Origin: JBKCUI01 sp052161625
GTDB taxonomy: Bacteria; Planctomycetota; Planctomycetia; Pirellulales; Pirellulaceae
NCBI GenBank assembly: GCA_052161625.1
Contig: CP197412.1
Reading direction: 5' to 3' (one strand)
DNA length: 64,000 bases
A program made the position numbers and the translations under genes. This document shows, one piece after another, positions 9,230 to 19,200 of the stretch; within the stretch, counting starts at the first letter, position 1, and each line of letters starts with the position of its first letter. The notes under the pieces are model-generated. The model did no database searches, had not been told where the DNA came from, and saw only the letters and a list, made by a program, of their open reading frames with translations.

Positions 9230-9239
9230 GTGATATCAC
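9230..9239. promoter_or_regulatory. 10-bp palindrome upstream of the SPFH gene
   Basis: GTGATATCAC is a perfect 10-bp palindrome about 40 bases upstream of the SPFH start, in the divergent region shared with the 9414 gene. Ribbon-helix-helix regulators often bind short palindromes, so it is a candidate operator for the Arc-like protein. This is inference; a 10-bp palindrome can occur by chance. Confidence 0.3.
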
Positions 9240-9413
9240 TACGATATACCAAGGCGGAGAAAGTTCGAACATTTGGCGCGCTTGTTGGTTAGAAATTGCT
9301 TATTTTTAGGGGGCATCCAAAAGGGGGGAGCTAAACTGGAGGGTGCTATACGCTTCCGCACGCCCCACCTGCTACTCCGAACTTGTCTCGATCGTCATCT
9401 CAGTGGAACGGCT

Positions 9414-11639
9414 ATGCTGCGGTATCGTCCTTTGCAATGTTCTATATCTTTGGTTTGCATTGGCCTGACAACAGCCCTCTCGTGCTGCGCACAAGACCCC
9501 TTTGGCAACGATCCTATTTCCACGGACGAAGTCCCGGTGAATGTCGGCACAGCGGGTGCAGCGCCAAGCCCGATCGGGGAGGTCGATCTCTTTGAAAGGA
9601 ATGCAGTCGTTCGATCGTTGATCCGCAGCGCACCTTCCGATCCTGCAGGATTGGCCAGGGCGGTTCAATGGATGGCCCGAATCCGCAGATGGGATGAAGT
9701 GGCGCGGTGGCTGAAAGTTATCGAGCAAACCGGATTGGATGAAGCCCGCGCGCACGCGATGGTCGGCGAGGTGGGTGCCAAAACATTTCAAGGGTTGTTA
9801 TCGCCCTTGGTGCCACTGGAGCCAGCCAACAAGCAGATCGTAGAACGCGTTTTGCAATTGGCCGATCAGTACCGACTCAACCCGGCGATGATTGCAAAAA
9901 GTGTCTCGCAGCTTCAGAGTCCTGAACCAAGTAGTTGGAAGCCCGCATTCGGTGTTGTGCAGTCGACGGGTTATATCGGCGTTCAAAGTTTTTTTGGCGC
10001 GGTAATGCGACAAGGAGCTCCTGCACCGAACGGAGCGATGTGTGAAACGCTACGACGCTTGGGTGACCCAGCCAAAGATGCTTGGGTGGTCTGCATGCGA
10101 ACACCTCACGCCGACGCCAGACGCAACCTGATATTGCTTGCTGCGGGATCGAAAGACGCTCGCTACCAAAGCGAACTCACATCTCTCTTCGGAATTGCCG
10201 ACGACGTGCCGGAAGATCTCCGCGCACTTGCGAACAAATGGATGAGCCGAAGCGAATCATCGCCATCTGGCTCTCAGCTCTTCGATGATTCCTCCTCCCG
10301 TCTCCGCGCTCTACTTAGCCGTTACTCCAATGTGCGATTCGATGACGAAGCGGCTACGGGTGTACGCTGGCTGTTAGGCCAAGATGGTCGTTCTTTAACG
10401 ATGCGCGATTGCACTCCAGCCGAGGAGCTTTGGTTCCGAGTGGAAGGGGAAGCGGAGGTCGTGCTTCAATCGGGAGCGGGCGCGGGGTTGGACTCCGCGA
10501 TCGCAGCAGCGGTTCTGCTCCAAGGCGAAGACGGCATTCCGGCTACGGGAACGCATTTGTCCCTCGGTGCGAAAGCGCCGCTGTTGGATCGTTATGAATT
10601 CGCGTGCCTTGTTTGGGATGCCGCTTGGAAGTATCGGTTTCCAACATCGCAGCGAGTCGTCGCCGAGCAATTGGGAAGATTTTCGTCGCCGATGCCGGTC
10701 GAGGTCCGAGACCGATTGGTACAAGGGCTTGAGTCAGGATACACCACGGTCCGATATGCGTGTGCGACAGGTTTGATGCAGTGGATGGCGTCAGGAGCAG
10801 ATCGCGGGGTAGGGAACGAGAGTTTTCTGGGCCGAGGCAAGCTGGATCGGGTCGTCGCAGAAATGGTGCAATTGACGACGAAGCGGCGAGCCATGGTGGT
10901 AGGAGGAAGCAGTTCACTACGATCGCATCTTCGCACGTTGCTGGAATCCTTCGATTACCAATGCGAGGAGTTCTCCTCTGCGGGAACGGCATTGGCTCGA
11001 TGCAAAGAGGGTGCGCCGGTGGAAGAAATTTTCATCGTCTCGAGGACGCTTGAAATGGACCTAGGGCAACTCGTGCAGCGAATTCGAGGGACATCTACGG
11101 GAGCTTCGGTTCCTATCGCGGTTCTTGCTGAGTCCTTGAGCAGTTCCGAATTGCGAGTCTTGGATTTGGAATCGCAGCTAGTGCTGGGCAGCGTCCCGCC
11201 TGACGAGATTGGATTGCAGGACATTCTTCGACGGGGTCGAGTCGCGTTTGGAGCAAGTCCAATGAGCGACGTCGACAAGGTTTTTTGGAAGGAAGAAGCG
11301 GGTCGGTTTCGCGAAGCGCAACTTGGGAAGTTGGTCACGGCTCCGAAGGCGCCTGTGCAACCGAAAATCCCCCAAACACCCGTAGGACAGCGTGAACTGA
11401 TCCTTAAAGTTCTGGACAGCGCGATTCCGTTGCCCGAACGCGAGCAGGCAAGCCAACTTTTTGTGCAATCGCTTCGTCAATTTGGACTACAAGTCTCTTC
11501 CGAGACGGCTGATGGTCTGTACGATGTGTATAACGAGCGAGGCAAAAGCGAGGTCGATACCCGTGAGTTGCTAAGTCGGATGCTGGATGCAGTCGAAGCC
11601 AGTCGCGGGGATCGCGAATGGGGGGCGATTGCTCCTTAA
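9414..11639 (+). CDS. Secreted protein with helical repeats and a pseudo-receiver domain
   Basis: From the ATG at 9414 this is a 741-residue protein with an N-terminal signal sequence (CSISLVCIGLTTALSCCAQD); lipid attachment at the Cys pair is uncertain. Residues about 60-480 are helix-rich and HEAT/ARM-like in places (VRYACATGLMQWM). Residues about 490-590 look like a response-regulator receiver fold (RRAMVVGGSSSLRSHLRTLL ... SVPIAVLAE) but the acidic pair and phospho-acceptor are missing: GGS and IVSRTLE stand where DD and a D would be. A helical C-terminal region follows. It precedes a sigma-54 activator that has no receiver of its own. Function unknown. The longer frame to 9273 would hide the signal peptide and is rejected. 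Confidence 0.75.
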   Translation: MLRYRPLQCSISLVCIGLTTALSCCAQDPFGNDPISTDEVPVNVGTAGAAPSPIGEVDLFERNAVVRSLIRSAPSDPAGLARAVQWMARIRRWDEVARWLKVIEQTGLDEARAHAMVGEVGAKTFQGLLSPLVPLEPANKQIVERVLQLADQYRLNPAMIAKSVSQLQSPEPSSWKPAFGVVQSTGYIGVQSFFGAVMRQGAPAPNGAMCETLRRLGDPAKDAWVVCMRTPHADARRNLILLAAGSKDARYQSELTSLFGIADDVPEDLRALANKWMSRSESSPSGSQLFDDSSSRLRALLSRYSNVRFDDEAATGVRWLLGQDGRSLTMRDCTPAEELWFRVEGEAEVVLQSGAGAGLDSAIAAAVLLQGEDGIPATGTHLSLGAKAPLLDRYEFACLVWDAAWKYRFPTSQRVVAEQLGRFSSPMPVEVRDRLVQGLESGYTTVRYACATGLMQWMASGADRGVGNESFLGRGKLDRVVAEMVQLTTKRRAMVVGGSSSLRSHLRTLLESFDYQCEEFSSAGTALARCKEGAPVEEIFIVSRTLEMDLGQLVQRIRGTSTGASVPIAVLAESLSSSELRVLDLESQLVLGSVPPDEIGLQDILRRGRVAFGASPMSDVDKVFWKEEAGRFREAQLGKLVTAPKAPVQPKIPQTPVGQRELILKVLDSAIPLPEREQASQLFVQSLRQFGLQVSSETADGLYDVYNERGKSEVDTRELLSRMLDAVEASRGDREWGAIAP

Positions 11640-11704
11640 CACGGCATCGCACCCTTGGGTTAGGCGCCGTGTTGTTTCGTCAGCCTTCTAAAAGTCGGAA
11701 CTCC

Positions 11705-12811
11705 ATGGCAGGAATCAGGCAAGACAACGGATCGCAGCGTGTCAGCGCTGGAACGTTGCTTCCAGGAGTCATCGGCTCCGCTCCCGCCATGCAGGACGTG
11801 GTTCGCATCACCCGTCGCGTTGCCCCCAGCAATGCATCGGTTCTGCTTTTGGGTGAAACCGGTTCTGGCAAGGAAGTGATTGCGAACGCCATTCATCAAT
11901 TGAGCGGTCGCAACAGCGGGCCCTTTGTAAAAGTCAATTGCGGTGCGTTGAGCGAGAGTTTGTTAGAGAGCGAGCTTTTCGGTCACGTTCGAGGCGCTTT
12001 CACGGGAGCCGTTAGCAATCGCGCAGGTCGATTCGAGGCGGCGCACTCCGGTACTATTTTCTTGGATGAAATCAACAGCACGTCGCTGCACCTCCAGGTC
12101 AAGCTCCTCCGGGTCTTGCAGCAAAAGCAGTTCGAGCGGGTCGGGGACACTGAAACAGTTTCTGTGGACACACGTGTCATCGCGGCGAGCAACCGGGACC
12201 TTGCGGAAGAGATCAAGCACGAGCGTTTTCGCGAAGATTTGTATTGGCGACTGAATGTGGTACCGATCGAGATTCCACCTCTTCGCAAGCGACGCGAGGA
12301 CATACCCGCGCTCGTCGGGCACTTCCTACAAGTGTATAGTGCACTCAATGAACGGTATGTGGTTCACATCGAGCGCGAGGCGATGCAAGCGTTGCAGGAT
12401 TACCATTGGCCCGGCAATGTTCGCGAATTGCAAAACTACATCGAACGCTCGGTGGTGATGGCAGAAACCGATGAGTTGACATGCGACCTCCTGCCATCCA
12501 CGGTGACAGGGCGCGGTTCGACTCCAACGCCAGCACATGCCGTGAGTGAACAGAAAAAATGGGACTTCCAAAGTTTGGCGACCGAAGTGGTCGTCGAGGG
12601 AATCCGACAGTGCTCAGCCGATGCCACCAACCTGCACAGTGCGATCGTGGATCGAGTCGAAAAGGAGCTTATTTCTCAAGTCCTCGCGTCCTGCAATTAT
12701 GTTCAGACAAAAGCAGCAACCCGGCTTGGCATCAATCGCAACACGCTCCACAAGAAAATGAAAGACTATAGCTTGGATGACATGGATCCCAACTCCCATC
12801 CAAACTCCTGA
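11705..12811 (+). CDS. Sigma-54-dependent activator (AAA+ plus Fis-type HTH)
   Basis: The 368-residue product is a bacterial enhancer-binding protein that remodels sigma-54 RNA polymerase by ATP hydrolysis. It has only about 22 residues before the AAA+ domain, so no receiver, GAF or PAS input domain. Walker A is GETGSGKE (50-57), the sigma-54 contact loop GAFTGA is at 97-102, Walker B is TIFLDEI, and an Arg-rich RFREDLYWRLN sensor segment follows. A Fis-type helix-turn-helix (TKAATRLGINRNTLHKKM) lies at the C-terminus. A linker of about 90 residues separates the two. It starts 65 bases after the pseudo-receiver gene. The ATG at 11705 is chosen over 11618, which overlaps the upstream gene. Confidence 0.93.
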   Translation: MAGIRQDNGSQRVSAGTLLPGVIGSAPAMQDVVRITRRVAPSNASVLLLGETGSGKEVIANAIHQLSGRNSGPFVKVNCGALSESLLESELFGHVRGAFTGAVSNRAGRFEAAHSGTIFLDEINSTSLHLQVKLLRVLQQKQFERVGDTETVSVDTRVIAASNRDLAEEIKHERFREDLYWRLNVVPIEIPPLRKRREDIPALVGHFLQVYSALNERYVVHIEREAMQALQDYHWPGNVRELQNYIERSVVMAETDELTCDLLPSTVTGRGSTPTPAHAVSEQKKWDFQSLATEVVVEGIRQCSADATNLHSAIVDRVEKELISQVLASCNYVQTKAATRLGINRNTLHKKMKDYSLDDMDPNSHPNS

Positions 12812-12842
12812 CACCATTGGGCTACTCCAAATTCCATCCAAA

Positions 12843-14054
12843 ATGACAAACACAAAGTTCAGCAGTATCGAAAAGGCCGTTGCAGCGATCGCCCGCGGAG
12901 AGGTGGTGATCGTGCTCGACGATGAAGATCGCGAGAACGAAGGCGATTTTGTTTGTGCAGCAGAGTCCGTCACGACTGAGACCATCAATTTTATGCTTCA
13001 AGGTCACGGACAACTCTGTGCACCGGTGTTGCCTTCGGTTTGCCAGCGACTGGAACTTCGTCCTTTAGTCGATCACAACACCTCCCCGCTTACGACTGCT
13101 TTTATGACGCCCGTCGACCATGCTGGATGCAAAACAGGCATCACCGCAGGGGAGCGAGCCGAAACCATTCGAAGACTTGCGAGCGAGAATTCGAAGCCTT
13201 CCGATTTCGTCAAACCAGGGCATGTTTACCCACTCCTCGCCATGGAGGGTGGCGTGTTGCGACGAGCCGGTCATACGGAGGCGGCGGTCGATCTCGCGAG
13301 AATGGCAGGCCTGACACCCGCGGGGGTTTTGTGCGAGATTTTGAATCACGAAGGAGATCGAGCCACGCGGGATGAGTTGCTCGAGCTGGCCGCGAAACAT
13401 GGGTTGGAAATCATCACTGTCGAGCAGATCATCTCGCATCGACGCATCAGCGAGAAGTTGGTGAACAGGACGGCCAAGGCCAAATTGCCAACCCGCTACG
13501 GACTGTTTGATATTATCGTCTACGGGGTGCAGTTCGAATCGCAGGAACCGGTCGCTCTCGTGATGGGCGATCTCAGCACCGCAGGAGAAAACGCGCCATT
13601 GGTCCGGATGCATAGCAGTTGCTTTACAGGGGATCTGGTCGCTTCCCTCCGATGCGATTGCGGCGATCAACTTCAACAGGCCTTGGAAGCAATCGCCCGC
13701 GAAGGAAGAGGCGTCCTAGTCTATTTGCCGCAAGAAGGTCGCGGCATTGGGCTCGCTCAAAAGATCAAGGCCTATGCGCTCCAGGAAGAAGGTTTGGATA
13801 CAGTCGAAGCCAATCACAAACTCGGCTTCAAAGCGGATATGCGAGACTATGGCATCGGCATCCAAATCCTGAAGGATCTCGGATTGCATGAAATTAGGCT
13901 CCTCACCAACAATCCCAAGAAAAAGGAAGCCTTCAACCTGCGCGGGTTTGACCTTTCGGTTGTCGATCAAGTGCCCATTATTCCGGAGATCAATGAGCAC
14001 AACGCTGCCTACCTAGCGACAAAACGCGACAAAATGGGTCACAATCTTCCTTGA
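12843..14054 (+). CDS. ribBA: Bifunctional DHBP synthase / GTP cyclohydrolase II
   Basis: This 403-residue protein fuses the two entry enzymes of riboflavin synthesis. The N-terminal RibB half (about 1-205) makes 3,4-dihydroxy-2-butanone 4-phosphate from ribulose 5-phosphate and shows LDDEDRENEGDFV, the acidic metal/substrate loop, and HAGCKTGITAGERA. The C-terminal RibA half opens GTP to the pyrimidine precursor and has MHSSCFTGDLVASLRCDCG, with the zinc cysteines, and LPQEGRGIGL. The ATG at 12843 is chosen because the frame to 12777 overlaps the activator gene and adds unrelated residues. No FMN riboswitch is apparent in the 31-base gap upstream. Confidence 0.96.
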   Translation: MTNTKFSSIEKAVAAIARGEVVIVLDDEDRENEGDFVCAAESVTTETINFMLQGHGQLCAPVLPSVCQRLELRPLVDHNTSPLTTAFMTPVDHAGCKTGITAGERAETIRRLASENSKPSDFVKPGHVYPLLAMEGGVLRRAGHTEAAVDLARMAGLTPAGVLCEILNHEGDRATRDELLELAAKHGLEIITVEQIISHRRISEKLVNRTAKAKLPTRYGLFDIIVYGVQFESQEPVALVMGDLSTAGENAPLVRMHSSCFTGDLVASLRCDCGDQLQQALEAIAREGRGVLVYLPQEGRGIGLAQKIKAYALQEEGLDTVEANHKLGFKADMRDYGIGIQILKDLGLHEIRLLTNNPKKKEAFNLRGFDLSVVDQVPIIPEINEHNAAYLATKRDKMGHNLP

Positions 14055-14138
14055 TCGATTGCCAGCATTCCTGAATTCCCCTGCATGACCTTGACCTGGC
14101 TCACACGATCTAGATATGAACCGGAGTGAATTTGCGCA

Positions 14139-14181
14139 GATGGGATGGATCCCATCGGACGCGAACTATTCTTGCGAATAG
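14139..14181. promoter_or_regulatory. Two adjacent inverted repeats before the FlgI-like gene
   Basis: GATGGGAT-GG-ATCCCATC (14139-14156) and CTATTC-TTGC-GAATAG (14166-14181) are two perfect inverted repeats in tandem, ending 13 bases before the ATG at 14195. They could be leader hairpins, operators, or the end of the ribBA transcript. No U-run follows, so a simple intrinsic terminator is unlikely. Confidence 0.35.
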
Positions 14182-14194
14182 GAATGATCGATCG

Positions 14195-16171
14195 ATGGAC
14201 CGAACCGCTCTGGACACCATTTTGTTCAAATCCAATCCATGCCCGTCTCGTCAACGGCGCAAACGCAGCCCACTCGTAGTTTGCGCGCTGCTAATCCTCG
14301 TTGGCTTCGTGGGCTGTCAATCATGGTTCGGCCGCAAGAAGAATGATGAAAACTCCCACTTCATCAAAGAGACCAAACGGATCAAGCAGTTATTGAAGGA
14401 TCCCGAGCGTCCCCGATTGATCGGTGAGGTCGCCGGTATCACAGGCTTGGTCATCCATCAGTACGATGCCTATGGACTGGTCACTGGGCTCAACAACACA
14501 GGGGGATCGGTCAAGCCAGGGGCTGCCCGTGACATGATGTTGAAAGAGATGCGGATTCGAGAGACCGCTTCCCCCGAATCGACTCTCGACGCTCTCTGGA
14601 CCGCCCTCGTCAAGGTTCGAGGATATGGAAATCCAGGAGATCGAGACAACCAAGTCCTCGACGTCAGCATCGAATGCTCGACCGAATGCAACGCGAGCGA
14701 CTTGACCGGCGGTTTCCTGTTGGAAGCTCGTCTGCGCGAGATGGTAAATGTCGGTGGCAAAATTCGTGAAAGCGATGACAAGGCTGTTGCTCAAGGGGAA
14801 CTCGTCATTCTCCCTGCAGCCTACACGAAGAGAGACCGCGAGCCTCTGCGAGCGGTGATTGTGGGTGGTGGACGTTTGTTGCAACCGAGACGATTAGGTC
14901 TCCAAGTCCGACCTGACTTCAAGCATGTGATGGTCACGAAATCCATCGAAGAAGCGCTCAACAAGCGATTTTATTTTCACGAAGCTTCGCGTCAACGTTT
15001 GATGGCTGAAGGAAAAAATGATGCGCAAGTCGCGTTGACGACGATGCCGAAGTACCGATTCGACGCTTCTCACTTCGCTTCCGTCATTCTCGCAACCGGA
15101 TTCAATGAAAGCGATGAAGAACGCAAGGAAAGACTCGAAGGATGCAAGAAACTGGTACGCGATCGGACAACCGTTCGACGCGCCGCGGCGGAACTGGAAT
15201 CCTTGGGAACCCCCGAAGCGATCGATGTTCTGGTCGATACGCTTTCCTCCGTCGACACCGAGATTCGCTTCTATACGGCTTATTCTCTTGCTTATCTCGA
15301 TCGCAAGGAATCGGTACCGGTCCTAGCCGAAATTGCTCGGAAAGAGGCGGCGTTCCGACCCCTCTGCCTCGTCGGATTGGCGATGAACGAGCAAGACAGC
15401 GCCCGCGAGGCGTTGGAAAAACTGCTTCAAGAATCCGAGCCGGAATTGCGTTACGGTGCGTTTTGGGCAATTCGACAACGGGATGAATCCGATGCACTCG
15501 TACAGGGCGAGCGTTTGAACGATCGCGTTTCGATGTCGTTGATATCCAGCCAGTCACCTCTCATCGCTGTTTCCTTGCAAACCAAACAAGAGATTGTTTG
15601 CTTTGGAAACACGTCACCTGTGACGTTGACCTCCACCTTGAACCCAACTCCCTTTGTGACCCTAACACCCGTGAGTGGGAATCAACTGCTGGTGACTCGC
15701 AAGTCAGCTTCCGATGTCATTCGATCTGTTGTGGAGGCCGATACCGTCTCTTTGCTTCGGGCACTCGGCGCAGCGAATGCATCGTATAACGATCTCGTGC
15801 AGACCCTGTCCCTACTGTCGGAAAAGAAGTGCATCAGCACTCCCGTCGCGTTCAATCCACGCCCGATGGCGGGTCGTATCTACAAACGCGATGGCGAATC
15901 CGAAGAAGCAGCCGAACGACCTGTGGAAGTAGATGCGAGCTCGCGACAGAACGAGACCAAATCGTGGTGGACTGTTTCGAATTGGTTCCGTAACGAAGCG
16001 GTGACGCCTCATCGTTCGGCCTCGGAATCTGGAATCGATCTTGATGTCTCCACCAAGAACCAGGAGAAAGTAACCGTCGAGGAGCTCCCAAGCGGAGTAT
16101 CTCCCTCGGTCTCGACATCTTCCAATGCCTCAAATGAGCTCCCTGAAATCGACTGGGACGCATTGAACTAA
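14195..16171 (+). CDS. FlgI-like lipoprotein with HEAT-like repeats
   Basis: The 658-residue product has a basic N-terminus (RQRRKRS), a hydrophobic stretch and lipobox VGFVGC, predicting a lipoprotein. The next ~200 residues resemble the flagellar P-ring protein FlgI: IGEVAGITGLVIHQYDAYGL, VTGLNNTGG, NPGDRDNQVLDVSIEC, DLTGGFLLEA and AVAQGELVI line up with the FlgI motifs for YGLVVGLNGTGD, DVTVSS, LRGGTLL and AVAQG. Residues about 310-430 look like HEAT repeats (PEAIDVLVDTLSSVDTEIRF, YTAYSLAYL). The C-terminus is polar and low in structure. No flagellar gene is nearby and ordinary FlgI is not an HEAT lipoprotein, so a different envelope role is likely. The GTG frame to 14126 is rejected because it buries the signal. 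Confidence 0.78.
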   Translation: MDRTALDTILFKSNPCPSRQRRKRSPLVVCALLILVGFVGCQSWFGRKKNDENSHFIKETKRIKQLLKDPERPRLIGEVAGITGLVIHQYDAYGLVTGLNNTGGSVKPGAARDMMLKEMRIRETASPESTLDALWTALVKVRGYGNPGDRDNQVLDVSIECSTECNASDLTGGFLLEARLREMVNVGGKIRESDDKAVAQGELVILPAAYTKRDREPLRAVIVGGGRLLQPRRLGLQVRPDFKHVMVTKSIEEALNKRFYFHEASRQRLMAEGKNDAQVALTTMPKYRFDASHFASVILATGFNESDEERKERLEGCKKLVRDRTTVRRAAAELESLGTPEAIDVLVDTLSSVDTEIRFYTAYSLAYLDRKESVPVLAEIARKEAAFRPLCLVGLAMNEQDSAREALEKLLQESEPELRYGAFWAIRQRDESDALVQGERLNDRVSMSLISSQSPLIAVSLQTKQEIVCFGNTSPVTLTSTLNPTPFVTLTPVSGNQLLVTRKSASDVIRSVVEADTVSLLRALGAANASYNDLVQTLSLLSEKKCISTPVAFNPRPMAGRIYKRDGESEEAAERPVEVDASSRQNETKSWWTVSNWFRNEAVTPHRSASESGIDLDVSTKNQEKVTVEELPSGVSPSVSTSSNASNELPEIDWDALN

Positions 16172-16225
16172 CGGCTGCACCACTTAAATCGTCACTCTTC
16201 TGTTTCGGATCCATCGGACCCATTC

Positions 16226-19200
16226 ATGCTCAAAGCCCTCGAACTAGTAGGCTTCAAGAGTTTTGCCGACAAAACGCGGTTCGAATTCCCCGACGGGATC
16301 ACCGTGGTCGTCGGTCCGAACGGATCTGGAAAATCCAATGTTGTCGACGCCGTGAAGTGGGTGCTCGGTGCCCAGAGCGCGAAAGCGTTACGCGGCGCAG
16401 ATATGGCGGATGTGATCTTTAAAGGCTCCGCAGAGGGGGGACGCAAGCCTGCGAATAGCGCCGAGGTCGTGCTTGTTCTCGACAATACCTCGCGCATCTT
16501 TCATCACGACTCTGAAGAAGTGCATGTGAGTCGAAGGGTTTTTCGCAGTGGCGAAGGAGAGTATGCGATCAATGGCGAGCCGTGTCGACTGAAGGACGTC
16601 AAAGATCTATTTCGGGGCACCGGTGTCGGAGTCGACGCATACAGTCTGATCGAGCAAGGAAAGGTGGATCGTCTGCTGCAAGCTTCCGCGAAGGATCGCC
16701 GTGGGATTTTCGAGGAGGCAGCGGGGATTTCTCGGTTCAAAGCCAAAAAGGTGGAAGCCGAACGCCGTATGCAACGCGTCGACCAGAACCTGGTTCGCCT
16801 AGGGGACATCGTCGACGAAGTTGGAAAGCGACTGCAAACGCTCAAAAGCCAAGCAACCAAGGCACAGCGGTATCGGGAGATCACCCATCAACTCACCTCA
16901 CAACGGTGGAGTCTTGGCTGGATCGAAACGCGCCTCCTTGAACACCAACGCAATGCGTTGGAATTGCAACGCACAGAGGCGATCAGTTCTAAAGAAGAAT
17001 GTGTGGTGAAGTGGAAGGAACTGGATGACTCTGCAGCTCGAGAAAAACGTCTTCTGGATGCGTTGCAATCGGAGCTCGTCTCCTTTCAGAACGCTTATTT
17101 GAACTCAGAAAAAGAGGCGATCGCAGCGGAAAGTGGATACAACACCGCCATCGCTCGCTCGGAGGAGTTGGAGATCGAACGCTCGCTCATTCAAGAGCGA
17201 TTGATCGCATTGCAGGAGAAAGCTTCCTCGTCGGTTGAGGAAACCCAAGTACGACAACGCGAAATCGAGTCGATCGAACAAGAGCAGAAAGACGCAATCC
17301 TCTTGCTTGCTCAGCGTGAAGCGGATCTGGAGGAAGTCCGCAGCGAGCTTGAACAACTCAACCAATCGATCGATTCCGATGCAGCCTCGCATGCCGAAAT
17401 GCAAACGACGATCCATACGTTGCGTTCTAAAATCGTCAGTTTTCAATATCACATCGAGCAATTGCAAAACTCGATCGAAACCTGGCGAAGTCAGGAGTCG
17501 CAGTTAAGGTTGGAATGGGAACGCCAGGAAAAAGAATCCCTTCAGTTATCGCACGAGATAGATCGGGCCCGTTTGCGAGCCACGGCTGCGCGAGAGGGTC
17601 GGACCGTAGCAGAGCAATCGCTCGAACAGGGACGGAAGAAACTGTTCGAAAGTCAAGAACAACTCGCCGCGATGCAAGGGAAGTTGCACGGAGTGCGGGA
17701 GCGATTGTCGGTTCTCACGCAACTAGAAGATCAATTCGCAGGAGACGGACGTGGCGGGCAACAGTTGCTGCGACTAGCTCGGGCGAATCAAGATCTCGAC
17801 TCCCAAGGTGGCGAGTCTAGCGTCGCGATGTTGTCGAACCCGTGGCATTCGGTGCGGGGACTTGTTGCGGATATTCTGTCGAGCGAAATGCACCTTGCGC
17901 CTCTGATTGACGTAGCCCTCGGTCACTTGGCAGATGCAATCGTTTTGAGCAATGGTCAAATTGTGGACTGGATCCATGAAGGTGCGCTCGCCGTCGACGG
18001 CCGTGTTACTTTGCTGAGACTGGATCGGCTCCCCAACCGAAGAACAGGGGAAAAGATACAGTTAGATGGACTGCGTGGAGTCATTGGGCGCGCCGATCGA
18101 CTAACTCAATTTGCGCCGGAATACGAACCGCTGATTCGCGCATTGCTAGGGACGACTTGGTTCGTGGATTCCTTGGCGACCGCACTGGAACTCAGCCACT
18201 TTCGTGGAGCAGGATTGCGATTCGTAACCGCCGAGTGCCAATTGATCGACTCCGATGGGAGCATTACGATCGGCTCGTTGCAAGCGGGATTGGGATTGAT
18301 CTCCCGGCGAACCGAAATGCAGATGGCGCGCGAGGAGATAGTTCATCTCGAGTCAGAGCTGGAGCAAGCGACCCAGGCGATGATTCACCTTCAAGAAAGC
18401 CTGGCACGCGAAGAACTTTCATTGAAGCAATTGGAACGACAGGAACGGGAAGCGTCGCAAGAGCTTTCACGCATCGAGGTTCTATCGGAGTCCAATGCCG
18501 AACGAAGCTCCTCCCTCCTCAAGCGAATCGACGAGATCCTTTCTCAGATCGCAACCGGCGACGATCGAATTCTCGATGCAGAGAACCAGTCACAGGAGGC
18601 CGATGCAGAGTGCCAGCGCAGCGAACTGGCACGCGAGGAGATCGATGTTCGACTGCATTCTCTGCGGGAGCGAAGAGCCGAGCTTCAGTCCAAACTAAAG
18701 CTTCAGGAGTCGCTGGCGAACGAACAGAAGATTCAAGTTGCGAGATTGGAACAAAGGCTCGATGGACTGAAACTCACGCTGGATCAACTCGTCTTGGACG
18801 CATCGGAGAGAGAAAAGAATGTGAGCCAGGCCAGCCAGTCCCTCTCTCAAATCGACCAACGAATCCAAGAATCCAAACAGCATGCGACCCGCTGCATGGA
18901 GGCGATGGGTGAACTGAGAACAACCGCCACGAACCTAGAGACCCAGCGCATTGCGCAGCTCGCGAAGATCGATGAACAGAACAACACGGCTGGACAGGCG
19001 CTGCGCCAGTTTGAGCAAATGCGACGTCAAATGGAGAAGAATGAAGATCGCTTAGCACAGATCAACCATAGTTTGCAGCAGATCGAATCTCAAGTCGCAC
19101 AGCTTCGCGAGCACTATGCTGCAGAGTATCAAATTCTGCTGCCTCGGGATTTGCTCGAGATTGAAAAGCAAATTGTCGAAGACCGTCTTTCCCAAGACAC

